Assembly (NCBI GenBank): GCA_021399435.1
Contig: JAJTUP010000001.1
Location: forward strand, 3,906,001 to 3,970,000
Reading direction: 5' to 3'
Length of the DNA: 64,000 nucleotides
Origin: Diaporthe sp. PMI_573
Lineage: Eukaryota > Ascomycota > Sordariomycetes > Diaporthales > Diaporthaceae
The notes under the pieces are model-generated. The model did no database searches. It was not told the origin of the DNA and was given only the letters and a program-made list of their open reading frames with translations. The translations under genes were made by a program, and so were the position numbers. Below, one piece after another: positions 47,251 to 57,489 of the stretch. Position 1 is the first letter of the stretch. Every line of letters begins with the position of its first letter.

Positions 47251-48454
47251 CTAATTTTGTTTCAATGTAGCCCGCAGTCTTTCCAAAATCCAGGGCCCCG
47301 CCTGGATCTCCTCGATCTCTGATGAAACGGGCTCCGAGGCGGACGTTGGCAGCGTCGACACCTTCTCATCGTAGTTGACCGAGAAGAAAAACGGCACACT
47401 GTATCTCTCCTTCTCGGGACTCCTGTTGACGACCCGGTGGACAGTGCTTCTGAACTCCCCATTCGTCCATCGTTGGAAAAAGTCCGCAATGTTCACCGTG
47501 AGGGAGTTGGGCGGTGCTGGTGCTGAGATCCATTTGGGCCGACCCGTAGCCGCGTCTGGTGTCGGTGAAAGCACCTCCAACCCCGGGTTCAAGTCCGATA
47601 GGAGCAATGTGAAGCACTCATAATCAGTATGTGCGCCTAGACCGATGTCTTCTGTCTCCTTGGCTGGGTCAGTCCTTGATTTGGACTTCTGCGGAGGATA
47701 GTATAATAGTCGGGCGATTGTGCCCGGGTGTGTTGACATTGCGTCAAAGTACGACTCTTCTAGCCCCATTGCTAGAGCAAACAGCCTCAAGAGATGTCGT
47801 GCGAGCGTTAGAACCTTGGTTCTCCTGTCAGCGGAAAAGCTACAAGCTGCCTAGGGTTACTGGGAATTGCATACATACTTCACCGTGGTATTCTCTGATC
47901 TTCTCAAAGAATCTGGGGAGATCTTGCTCACTGGGCCAGACATTCGCCCCATCTGGGTATTTCACCAAGTCCAGCTCCACGTACTGCCCATCGCCGCCTG
48001 TGGGGTCGAGCTTGGGCTCGTAGCCCCAATTAAAAGCCTCCTTGGTCTCCTTGCCCGTGTTTTTCTGGTCACCAGGATTGACATTAGAGACATCACTAGG
48101 CTCCCAGCCTCGGAGCAGACGTGAGTTGTCGATATGCAACTCCTTCTTCTTGGCCAGAGGCAACTCGTGGAAGAAGCGCCTGGCTTGCTCCAGGATGCCA
48201 TCCTGAGCCTGCTGGCTGACCCCGTGATTCGTGATCTGGAAAAACCCTATCTCACGGCATGCTTTCCCAATCTGGACCGCAACAGATTTCCTAGCTGCTT
48301 CGCTGCCGTTGAGAGAGGGGCCTATGTCGATCAGAGGGATCGACTCTCCGCTACCGGCATATACTGCGTCGTTAATCCGACTCATTAGGGCCGCCTGGTT
48401 CTGCTTGACTTCCTGAAGAGTGACATTGCTGGGCGGTCTTGCTACTGTAGCCAT
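47251..48454 (-). CDS. Isopenicillin N synthase-like 2OG-Fe(II) oxygenase
   Basis: 379 aa from exons 48454-47879 and 47814-47251; the 64-nt intron joins IREYHGE to VLTLARHLLRLFALAMG in frame. The N-terminal DIOX_N part holds IPLIDIGPSL and IGFFQITNHGV. The double-stranded beta-helix carries the iron ligands in LGAHTDYECFTLLL (HxD) and in FRSTVHRVVNRS (His), followed by ERYSVPFFFSVNYD, where Arg and Ser bind 2-oxoglutarate. TPDAATGRPKW and NSLTVNIADFFQRWTNG are typical of the fungal branch. The substrate is unknown; relatives act in both primary and secondary metabolism. It lies beside, but reads away from, the pheromone gene. Confidence 0.9.
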
Positions 48455-49565
48455 AATTTCAGTTATGAATAGAGGATGAACGGGATAGAATTTGGTGGGT
48501 GTGATCTTGTTGGATGGTCAACTGGTGATGCATCAAATTTGTCGCATGCTGAGATGGGCAAAAATGAGCGGGCCTCAGGAGATAAGCAAGGTGGGGTTGA
48601 TTGGTGAACGAAGCTAACAAGCACCACCCAAAATTTGTGCTACTTAGGTATCATGCCTTTCGACGTCGGAATCCCCATATGTTTCATAGATTCAATGATT
48701 GTGCGATATCAAAAGCCTCCCCGGCTATCATCGTGGCAGGGTTGAGTTTGACGGACGCAAATTTGAGAATCTATTCTGCACATACTTCCGATGTCACCCT
48801 AGCTCCCGCAGAGGATGGAATTATGAACATGGACTGAGACCGCAAAACATGCCAGCTGCCTTCTAAATCGATACAGAAATGATCGTAGTTCCCAGATTAT
48901 TCGAAATGTACATAACACAGCCAGGCCAGCATAAATTTGTTCAGCCAGAATGTCCTGTCGCTGATTCCATGCCACAGGAAACTCTGAAAGGCCAAGATAG
49001 ACCGGATTCCGAAGTGCTTAGTATTGTCTGCTGGTATTGTGGCGTTCGGAACAAGGAGCGCTCTATGGCAGTGGCAACACATGGGAAAGCTGACAAAAGC
49101 AACATGCTAATGAAGTCTTCATGAACAAAACATGGTCCCGCCCTCATAGAGTTCGAGGCTTTACTAGAATACTTTTGCCAATGGGCGGTCACCTTTCTAG
49201 AAGTAGAGAGGACGGGACAAGCGCAAAGGCGTTTTGAACCCCCCTTAAAGACATGTGACCATGCTAATCTTACACTCTTTGAGAAGCTGTCCGAAACCTC
49301 ATGACAATATCAAGAGACAATACTAACGGAAAAGAAAACGTGGGTTTGCAGACAATGCTTGGACTTGGCGAACCGCGGTAGCATAGTCTTCTGGGGGCAG
49401 TCCCAGTTGCCAAACAAATCTCCCGACTATATATACCCCTGCTAGCCCTGTTCTTGACCAAAAGTTCATTCTTGTTCGTCAACACACAACATATCTAAAT
49501 CCACTTTCTCATCAATCTTTCAAAGAAAACCACAAGTCTTCAAAGACTTACAACTCTCGCTCAAA
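48455..49565. other. Divergent promoter region of dioxygenase and pheromone gene
   Basis: The right end has features of a strong promoter for the plus-strand pheromone gene: a TATA box near 49426 and an A/C-rich leader free of upstream ATGs close to the start. A small inverted repeat (AAGTCT...AGACTT) lies at about 49532-49548 in the leader. No other gene was found. Confidence 0.5.
49426..49436 (+). promoter_or_regulatory. TATA box of pheromone precursor gene
   Basis: ACTATATATAC about 135 bases upstream of the 49566 ATG; a consensus-like TATA element suits a highly transcribed, regulated gene. Confidence 0.5.
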
Positions 49566-49655
49566 ATGGACCCCAAGAACATTCAGAACGCCCAGGCCCC
49601 TGGCCAGATGAACGCCAACACCACTGGCATGCCCATCTACTGCCTCGTCATGTAA
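49566..49655 (+). CDS. Lipopeptide (a-factor-type) mating pheromone precursor, 29 aa
   Basis: Tiny single-exon frame opening MDPKNIQNAQAPGQMNAN and closing GMPIYCLVM. The last four residues, CLVM, form a CaaX box with Met in the last position, the preferred context for farnesylation, followed in such precursors by removal of the last three residues and carboxymethylation. Known filamentous ascomycete a-type pheromones are 20-30 aa precursors with a hydrophilic, Asn/Gln/Thr-rich leader and an end of the form YC-aliphatic-aliphatic-M, which this matches closely. The mature peptide would be the short C-terminal part ending in the modified Cys. The strong TATA box and clean leader fit the very high expression known for these genes. 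The main doubt is that any 30-codon frame could end in C-x-x-M by chance. Confidence 0.75.
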   Translation: MDPKNIQNAQAPGQMNANTTGMPIYCLVM

Positions 49656-50509
49656 GGCACATAAATGTAGTACAACTTCTGGCGGGTTGGAGGGAGCAAG
49701 TCTTCATGGGGTAGAGTGGCCAGAACTCCGACGGCCGCAACAAGGCAGCAACACCAATTCACTTGGTCACCCGAAGTCCTCAAATATGGGCTCTACACCC
49801 TCTACATCAATCGGTACCAAGGCAGGCACAACTGCAGTAACGTTGACATTCGAACCTGCTTCAACGGGCCACGCCATTCTCAACATGCCGACTATCACTC
49901 CCGACATCCGAGTTCCACGCTTGCTTTCATTAATATTCGATTTACCCTCCCGTCCACGCTCAAATCCAACTCAGTCACTTGGGACGTATGCTTTACTATT
50001 GTTCCAAAAGCTTGGGTGGGCTGGCGGTTCGGGTTGCTTTAAACATTCAACCCCTGGGACACAAAATGACACTTCTTAATTCGACTGCCATTTTCAGCTT
50101 CAGGGGGATATTAGGCTTCTAAGTCATTTTTGTATTTAATTCTTGAAAACAAAAAGCATGTTGTGGATGTAATCGTTCCAGATCTGCTGTGTTCATGTGA
50201 CTTGCCAATGTTTTCAAGTCCCACGTCTTCCAAAATCACGCTGGAATGTCTCCGAGTTGGAATACTTTCGCTCTTTTGGTTTGGAACTTTGTAGTCAACA
50301 ATGAGCAATATGTGACGTGTGAAGTATCAAGGTGACCATTTGCGAATTGCTGCAATCCTCCTTGACATGGCGCATGTGTACGCCGACTGGGATTGTTCTT
50401 CAAGTGTCAGCTCAGTTACCAAAGGTCTTCCCCATGGTATATGTGGTACCTGGCCATGAGTATGTAGGGTAATAGAGGATGATTCAAGACGGGTACTTGT
50501 ATTTCTGAC
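49656..50509. other. 3' region of pheromone gene and spacer
   Basis: Open frames at 49687-50079 on the plus strand are not related to any family I know and overlap each other in two frames. The region most likely holds the long 3' untranslated region of the pheromone transcript and the end of the lyase gene. Confidence 0.45.
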
Positions 50510-52012
50510 CTAGTGACCATTGATACCATTCTTGGACGCTTTGAGCATGTCATCCACCATCAGCTGACTTGCTCCAAAATAGTTGGTCGGGTTGCAGAGT
50601 GCAGCCAGTCTATCGCTGTCCATCTTATCGGTAATTTCCTTGCGGCTGAGCAGAACGTCCAGTAGCGGTACCTTTGTCTCTATAGACTCTTTGCAGCAAC
50701 TGTACACCGCATCATGCGCATTCTGCCGACCGATGAACGGCGCTAGGCCCATCATGACGGCCTCGCCCACAATCAACCCCCTCGTGGAGCACAGATTCTC
50801 CATCATAGCCCCCGTGTTCACGACGAGGCCGCCGAGCGCAAAGCAGGTCTGGTGCAGCGAGCCCACGCACAGCACAAACGCCTCGGGGATGGCGACCCAC
50901 TCGAGGTGCCAGGGCCCGCTGGCCCGCTCGAAGTCGACGACCATGGCGTCGAGGCCCAGGCCGGCATGCGCGCGCAGCAGCTTGCTTGCGGCGAGCACGA
51001 CCTCGCTCGAGATGGGGTTGCGCTTCTGCGGCATGGTGGACGACGCGCCTCGAAGTGGCACGAACGGCTCCGAGACCTCGCCGAACTCGTTGGACGACAT
51101 GACGATCACGTCCAGGGCGACCTTGCCCAGGGAGCCGCCGACAAGGGCGAGGAAATTGAGGACCTCGGCGATGTTGTCGCGTACCACATGCCACGTGATG
51201 GGTGGGTTGGCCAGCCCCAGCTCCTCGGCCAGCTGTGCGCGGGTCTGGAGGCCCTTGTCGTCGGAGCCCAGCGAGGCCAGCGTGCCGGATGCGCCGCCGA
51301 ACTGTACGTAGAGGCAGCGTTTCTCGATCTCTTGGAGCCTTGTGAGGTGCCTTTCGATGCCGGATAGGTAGACTGCGCACTTGTAGCCAAACGTGCATGG
51401 CAGGGCATGCTGGAGATGTGTGCGGCCTGCGGTAGGAGTGTCACGATGCTCGGCGGCAAGGCGCCGAAGAATGCCGACGAGCTCGTGCAAATATCGTTTG
51501 ACTATTTGCAGCGCAGCCTTGATTTGTAATACGGATGCATCATCCATGATGTCTTGTGTTGTAGCCCCCCAGTGTATGTATTTGGATACATTTTCTGGTG
51601 TCAGGTGCACCAGCTGCTCTACCAGGGGCAAAACAGGGTACCCAACGATGTCCGTGTCCCTGGACAGCTTTTCGAAGCTGCGAGGGGATGTTAGCGTCGT
51701 GATTCTCATCTGCCCTTCTGTCTGGTGTATCTTCTTTTCCCGGAAGTGCCATCCCTTGGTTTCGTAAAGGGTATGCAATACAAAACGGGTCCAGTTATGG
51801 GTTGCATACTCAATTTTGGCAGCTTCTAAGGCTTTGGTGAGTTCCTCACCGGCTTCAGCTGGAATGATGCCGACTTTGGATTGAGCCCGTGCTAGTGCGG
51901 CCTCGGTCTCTATCATACGTCGTACATAGGCCTCGTCAGTAAATACATCGCGAATCTCTTGTGTCCCGAAGAGGTTACGGAAGACACGAGAGTCCAGTGC
52001 AGAGACACTCAT
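50510..52012 (-). CDS. Fumarase/aspartase-superfamily lyase (PcaB/adenylosuccinate lyase-like)
   Basis: 456 aa from exons 52012-51810 and 51677-50510. The frame is open straight through the 132-nt intron, but splicing GTATGC to CGCAG turns an unrelated 44-residue insert into AKIDFEKLSRDTDIVGYPVLP, the expected family sequence. Other blocks: HWGATTQDIMDDA, GRTHLQHALPCTFG and the superfamily signature GASSTMPQKRNPISSE. The C-terminal WHLEWVAIPEAF, ENLCSTRGLIVGEAVMMGLAP and GRQNAHDAV resemble bacterial 3-carboxy-cis,cis-muconate cycloisomerase. The superfamily cleaves C-N or C-O bonds with release of fumarate or forms lactones. The usual fungal carboxymuconate enzyme has an unrelated fold, so a bacterial origin of this gene is possible. 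It is divergent from the Zn2Cys6 regulator. Confidence 0.9.
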   Translation of the reverse strand: MSVSALDSRVFRNLFGTQEIRDVFTDEAYVRRMIETEAALARAQSKVGIIPAEAGEELTKALEAAKIEYATHNWTRFVLHTLYETKGWHFREKKIHQTEGQMRITTLTSPRSFEKLSRDTDIVGYPVLPLVEQLVHLTPENVSKYIHWGATTQDIMDDASVLQIKAALQIVKRYLHELVGILRRLAAEHRDTPTAGRTHLQHALPCTFGYKCAVYLSGIERHLTRLQEIEKRCLYVQFGGASGTLASLGSDDKGLQTRAQLAEELGLANPPITWHVVRDNIAEVLNFLALVGGSLGKVALDVIVMSSNEFGEVSEPFVPLRGASSTMPQKRNPISSEVVLAASKLLRAHAGLGLDAMVVDFERASGPWHLEWVAIPEAFVLCVGSLHQTCFALGGLVVNTGAMMENLCSTRGLIVGEAVMMGLAPFIGRQNAHDAVYSCCKESIETKVPLLDVLLSRKEITDKMDSDRLAALCNPTNYFGASQLMVDDMLKASKNGINGH

Positions 52013-52381
52013 GGCGAATACTCAGAATGGAAGAAAGTGGAACGTTTATTGAACGGAAGTTGCGTCCTTGAGCCCCTTGAGCAGGCTGTACGACATTAAT
52101 TCCTTGAATGGGTGCCATATTTATTCATGAAAGATCACTGAGTCGGTCGGTCCACATCGATGGCGGCCCGGCTTGTGGAGTTTCGGTTACGTTGTGAATA
52201 TCCGGCATAAAGGCCTTATTCCGGCGCTAGTTACGACCGGGGTACGGGCACACGAGTCTTCCTCAAAGACAAAGCTCTGAGGGGTTACGCTCGCTTCTGG
52301 ACCTCGGTCAACAGCACGTTATTTTGGTTGCCGCCCTTCTTTTCCACAAGGTGCATGAGATGCTCAGGCCCTGATGTGGGC
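52013..52381. promoter_or_regulatory. Divergent promoter, lyase / Zn2Cys6 regulator
   Basis: 369 bases separate the two start codons, so both genes share this region. It carries the 23-bp inverted-repeat element listed separately, about 190 bases from the lyase ATG and 158 bases from the regulator ATG. Confidence 0.6.
52202..52224. promoter_or_regulatory. CCGG-N15-CCGG element, copy 1
   Basis: A near-palindrome of 23 bases with CCGG at each end, an AGGCCT centre and ATAA/TTAT arms, giving inverted CGG half-sites 15 bases apart. 18 of 23 positions match the element upstream of the transporter gene. Zn2Cys6 dimers typically bind inverted CGG triplets at a fixed spacing, so it is a candidate site for the adjacent regulator. 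Confidence 0.55.
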
Positions 52382-54774
52382 ATGGAAATTATGGAGGTCG
52401 CGTCTCCAAGATCGGCGTCCTCCGTGTCACCCGGCCGCAGTGACGAACTCGCCCAGCCGGTGGGTCCAAGGGCTACATTGGGCCAGGCTTGGTGAGGCGA
52501 TCCCACCGTTGCACACAAGTATTGCAGGCAGGCTGACCGATGCAGTGACCGATGCAGAGTGTGAGTGACTCTTGATAACTTTATGTCACTATCTTGTGGT
52601 CGGTCCAAACGTGACTCTTGTATAGGAAGAAAATAAAATGCGACGGAGCTGCGCCGACAGTAAGTGTTTTCTCGTAAAATTACTTCACCCCAACACGTGA
52701 AGCATATTCTCTCACAGCCAAGTACTGATTGAGACCCAGTGCAGTCCATGTAGCAGTGCCAGCGTGGCCTGTGTTGTGTCTACTCGTCTCCGGAGGAAGA
52801 CAAAGGTTCGTGGGTACCAGCCACCAACTGCAGAGGAATTTCAAAACCTCACTGCCGACAATGCTACAATGAAAAGAAGCCTGCAAGCTTTGCAGGAGAC
52901 GAACAAAAAACTGCAGAATGAGATCGCCCGTCTCCCTAACCATTCTCTGGGTACTATTTCCGAGCACACACGACCTCCGAGTCCGAAACACACCCACCTT
53001 CTTCTACGACACATGGGCCGCATAGTTGCAGATGAGGCCGACGTCGAGCGTTTCGCTGGCTCTACCACAGGCGTCCATTTCATCCTGTCGGTTCAGCAGG
53101 CTGTGCAGCGGCTGGGAATGTTTACAGCTAAATTTCCTGATAACTGCTATCGGTTACACCTCCTGGCACCGACGCTGGATTTGCCTGTGATATCAAGGGC
53201 GGTCCAAGGAAACTATTCTGGACAGCAGACCGTCTTCCAACAAGTACTCAGGGGCGCATTGATGCGTGGTGTCTTCGTCAATTTTTCCAGCCAAGTCAGA
53301 GACTTTGCTGCGACTTGGGAGCCACTGTGTCCCATTGTTGCTGTGGTCACTCTGCAGCGCCGCTTCTCGGGCTTCCTCACTCAGTTGCAGAACGGTGGCA
53401 TTGTCAATGTGGAGGCACACCTCGAGCAGACCACACTCTTCGGCGTAACCACCATACTCATGATACAGGGTCTGGGGCCTAGTGAACAGGAAGCCGACGA
53501 AGATTTGCGGGCCTTGAAGAGTATACAAGAGGCGCTTTATCCAGGTCTCTTGTCGCTGGCCAATCTAGATGCCCTCCGAAGTATAGCGCTATTCTCGCTC
53601 TATACAGTTCTGACCAGTCAATACAATGAGATGGTAAAGCTGAGCGGCTTAATGGTTCAGATGGCAAAGTCCCTGGGTCTTCATCGCCATGCCAGGCGCT
53701 TTAAGTTCAGTGCAGGCGAGGTGGAGGAGAGGAAGAGGTTATGGTGGTGGATTTACATGTTTGATATGTTTGTTAACACGAACCTGCATACGATCCCTTC
53801 TACTATCGCTGAAGGCAACTGACGGTCTTTTCCTGCGCAGGATAACAGCTACGATCCACGGTTTACCCAAAGTCATACACGATGCCGACGTCGATACAGA
53901 TTACCCGGTCGACTGTGAGCTTACGGATAGTTCAGCGACAGAGCTTACCCTCCCCTTGCCAGGGGAGTCTACGTCGATTGGTTGTTTTATCACCGTAGTC
54001 CGCCTCAGCCGGCTGCTTTCCAGGACACTCGCAGAATTGTACACCACCACCGAACGAAGGGACAGCGTGGGAAAAATGGAGTTGCTCAGAGATGAGCTCA
54101 AGGCGTGGAGGCAAGCCTTTCCCCATGGCCAGTCATCCTTATCACCAATGCAGGGACTGTGCATGTCCCTGGCGGAAGACTATATGAGCGTGCTGATCCA
54201 CCGGCCCGGGCTCACCTTTGATCCCACTGTGCGACCTTTCTCTGAATGTTTACAGATCTGTACCGCTGCTTGCTCCCGGATTATTCGCTGGGCCGCCAGT
54301 CTGTTATCTTTTCCGCATGCCCCGGGTCTTGAAGCACCCCTGAGCAGCCTGGTATTTCAGAGCGCACTGATGATTGTCTTCAATCACTGTCATACGTCAT
54401 CTCGAGGAAGCACGCACAAAGACGATGTTGTTCGTGCCATATCTTTATTGGCTCAATGCGCAGGTAGAACTGCTTTTGCGCACTCTCATCAGTTGTTGGC
54501 CGCCTTGTCGGACGCGGGAGGCTTGTTGCAATTTCTGTCACAGACCATCGACAGTGGCCCACATGCAACTGCCGCATCGACCCATGGCACATCTCTCATC
54601 AACTCGGCTCTCAGTGCAGGAGAAGGAAGCATGGGAGATGAAATACAAACGGAAACTCCGGCGTCCATGTTCGGTATCGACGTTGATGGTCCCGGTCTCG
54701 GGGGGTTGGATCACCTAGATTCATTGGATTGGATATTTGACTTCAATCCGGAGCTGCCAACGACTTCTGGGTAA
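52382..54774 (+). CDS. Zn2Cys6 fungal transcription factor, 5 exons
   Basis: 706 aa from exons 52382-52491, 52546-52560 (15 nt), 52626-52659, 52740-53767 and 53841-54774. Spliced, the start MEIMEVASPRSASSVSP leads to QACDRCRVKKIKCDG and AAPTCSPCSSASVACVV, a complete cluster C-x2-C-x6-C-x6-C-x2-C-x6-C. A basic linker (RLRRKTKVRGYQPP) and a short coiled coil (LTADNATMKRSLQALQETNK) follow, then the fungal middle-homology domain with SLYTVLTSQYNEMVKLSG, KSLGLHRHARR, RKRLWWWIYMFDM and GLPKVIHDADVDTDYP. The last intron uses a GTTTGT donor. It is probably nuclear and is the likely regulator of the divergent lyase and the downstream transporter. Confidence 0.88.
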
Positions 54775-55228
54775 TCTTTTACAAAGGCTGCGAGAGGATT
54801 GACCTTTTAATTAATTACAACAAAATTGGGCCTTCAATGTGACCAGACCCGAAGTCAAGAGTGGCCTTGGAACAGGAATGAAGGAACCCTGTCACAGCCA
54901 ACCCCACTGGCACGGAAAGGGGCCCGGCCGACCGCCTAGGTTCCGGATTAAGGGTCCTATTCCGGGCCCCCATGGGGAATGGCCTGACCATTCTTCGTGA
55001 GTTACTGTGCCTGGGAGGGGAGCCGCCAAGATCTGGGGAAAAGTCTGGGGATACAAATATCTGGGGAAGCACCTGTGCCATTCGATGAACCGTGGCATGA
55101 AAATAGTCTGATACTTATCTCTCAAAGTTCAGACATCGGCTGCCCAGGTGATATTAGACACAGAGGTAGGGCGAACTAGCGGCCCCAAAAATACGAGCTC
55201 AGTTGCTAATAAACCCAATCGTCCACAG
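54775..55228. other. Spacer; promoter of MFS transporter
   Basis: 3' region of the regulator and upstream region of the transporter, with the second CCGG-N15-CCGG element. No gene seen. Confidence 0.5.
54943..54965. promoter_or_regulatory. CCGG-N15-CCGG element, copy 2
   Basis: 23 bases with CCGG at each end and the same 15-base spacing between CGG and CCG as copy 1, including shared TAA, GG and TATT blocks. It lies about 264 bases upstream of the transporter ATG. Confidence 0.55.
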
Positions 55229-57033
55229 ATGGCAGGATCCTCGTTATTCCTCGGGCTACGCGGCAACGCATTGGCAACAGCACAAACCCTCCTCGTCGTG
55301 CTACCATCCTTCGTCCTCTTCGGCTACAACCAGTCAAATATAGGCGGGCTCGTTTCATTGTCAGACTGGGTAGACCACTTCCCTGAGATTGACACAAAAC
55401 ACTACACCGGTGCTGTAAAATCTCAGCATGCCACGGTCCAGGGCGTTGTCATTGCCAGCTTCACGCTGGGAGCAATGTTCGGCTGTCTCTCGTGCTCTTA
55501 TACCGCAGAAAAGTTTGGACGAAGGATGATCATCTTTGCGGGAGCACTCTTATCACTGATCGGAATGGTCCTTGAGTGCTCTGCCTTCCAACTTGCCCAG
55601 CTAGTTGTCGGAAGGACCGTGCTCGGCGCCGGAGTTGGCATGCTCAGCGGAACGGTTCCAACATGGTAATAGCCCCTCTGTGTCCTTAATTATGTGTTCC
55701 ACCCATATGCCAGGATAACCCCCCGTGGAATGACCTGCCTACAAGAGCTTTTGAGTAACACCGAATCCTCTACAGGCAGAGCGAATGTTGCGACCCGAAG
55801 CACCGCGGCCGCCACGTCGTCTTGGATGGTCTTTTCATCAGTCTAGGCTACATGTTGCAGGCTTGGATCAACCTCGGCTTCTACCAATTCAAGACTGGTC
55901 CTGTAACATGGCGCCCGGCCGTCGCGATCCCGATCTTCTTCGCCCTCGTCCTCCTCGGCAGCATCTTTCTCATGCCTGAGTCTCCACGCTGGCTCGTTCG
56001 ACAAGACAAACACACCGAGGCCGAGAACACTATCGCGGCGCTCAAGGGTGCTGATGATGCCGCCACCGAATTAGCAGTCAAAGCCGAGCTGGTCGCCATA
56101 GAGCGCGCCCTCGAGATCACGTCCATGCAGAAGACCAGCCTGGCAAGTCTCCTCTCGATGGGCGAGGACCGCCTGCTGTACCGCTTCGGGCTGTGCATCC
56201 TGCTGCAGTTCTACCAGCAGATGAGCGGCGGCAACTTGATCTCGGTGTACAGCACCGTCATCTTCGAGCAGGGCCTGGGCCTGAGCTCCGAGACCGCCCG
56301 CATCCTGAGCGGCGGCACGCTGACGTGGAAGTTCCTGAGCTGCTTCGTCTCCTTCTTCGCCATCGATCGCTTCGGCAGGCGGGTCGTGCTCATGGTCAGC
56401 GGGACCGGGATGGCCTTGTGCATGCTTGGCCTTGCTATCGCGACTAGTTTCCCGAAGAGTGTCTTCGGCGCGCAGGTGGCGAGCGTGCTTTTCGTCTTCT
56501 TGTTTAACTTTTTCATTCCGATTGGCTTCTTGGGCGCAAATTTCTTGTACTGCACTGAAATCGCGCCGCTAGGGTTGAGAGTGGCCATGGCAAGCATCTC
56601 GACTGCTAATCACTGGTTGTGGTAAGTGCCGTAGAGGTCATTCCTCGGATGTTTGATGTGACTTTGAGCAGACTGACGATCAAATAGGAACTTTGTTGTC
56701 ACCATGATAACACCGGTTGCTATCAGCACGATCGGATATAAGTACTATATTGTTTACACCGTCATTGGATTCTGTATCCCGGTGTCTGTGTATTTCCTTT
56801 ACCCTGAGGTGAGCACCCGCAATAAGATCTGACCATTTCTGCCAGTGTCGGGTCACAAGCTGACAGGAAACTTGGCTCCCCAGACCATGGGTCTTCGGCT
56901 CGAGGACATTGATCTCATCTTTCGTGAAAGCCCATCGGTGATGAAAACCGTAGCTTATGCCCGCAATCGGGTCTCGCCTACAGATGAGGAGGTCCTCGAG
57001 AAGGACAACCACGAGCACAAAGAAGTTGCTTGA
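55229..57033 (+). CDS. MFS sugar-type transporter
   Basis: 517 aa from exons 55229-55665, 55776-56621, 56688-56808 and 56884-57033; joins give TVPTWQSECCDPKHRGRHV, NHWLWNFVVTMITPV and YFLYPETMGLRLEDIDLIF. Twelve hydrophobic helices are expected. Sugar-porter marks: FGYNQSNIGGL in helix 1, EKFGRRMIIFAG after helix 2, LVVGRTVLGAGVGM, PESPRWLVRQ before the central loop, LQFYQQMSGGNLISVYS in helix 7, DRFGRRVVLM, and the E(T)xGxxLEDID end. Substrates of this group include hexoses, quinate and other small polar compounds. The gene lies downstream of the regulator in the same direction and shares its candidate binding element. Confidence 0.92.
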
Positions 57034-57489
57034 GCTTAAACTCCGGCAGCCCGGGTGGATGCGTAGCAAAGGGTTACATACCTCGATGCAGCGCTCATGA
57101 ATGATCGTGGTCCTGTGTAATTCACATGGCCTAGTGCAGACAATTGGCTGCCGAGGCTTGTGTGCCAGCTACTCTGGTGTGTTTTGCCGCGGTAGTTGCC
57201 TTTTCAGGAGACTTGTGCCCACCCCACAATTCTGGCATAATTTGAGCACAACTCCTAATTCCTGGTCATTATCCCCTGTTTTTGGCCCCCACACATAGCA
57301 GGGGTCAGTGTGCCTGCCCCGTACTTAAGACCAAGCATCGCAGTCCAATCCTTTTCGGTGGGAGAATCGCTTTGGCGCTTCCCGATTCAAGTAGCGATTT
57401 TCCCTGACGCGACTCGATGTGTCAGTGTGAAACCCCCTCACACCTATATCAGATGCTACTGAACCTCCTCGTTTCTCGCAAAATTCAAC
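57034..57489. other. Spacer; promoter of Clr5-domain gene
   Basis: No gene or repeat recognised. Confidence 0.5.

Noticed and set aside
49687..50079. 130-codon frame downstream of the pheromone gene
   Set aside because: Two overlapping frames are equally open and neither resembles a protein family; treated as 3' untranslated region.
52528..52545. Upstream acceptor giving a 36-nt first intron in the regulator
   Set aside because: It would give C-x3-C spacing and an unusually short intron; the acceptor at 52545 restores C-x2-C.
52638..52659. ATG at 52638 as start of the Zn2Cys6 regulator (MRRSCAD)
   Set aside because: It gives only four cysteines. Using the other frame of the same exon with upstream exons yields the full ACDRCRVKKIKC cluster.
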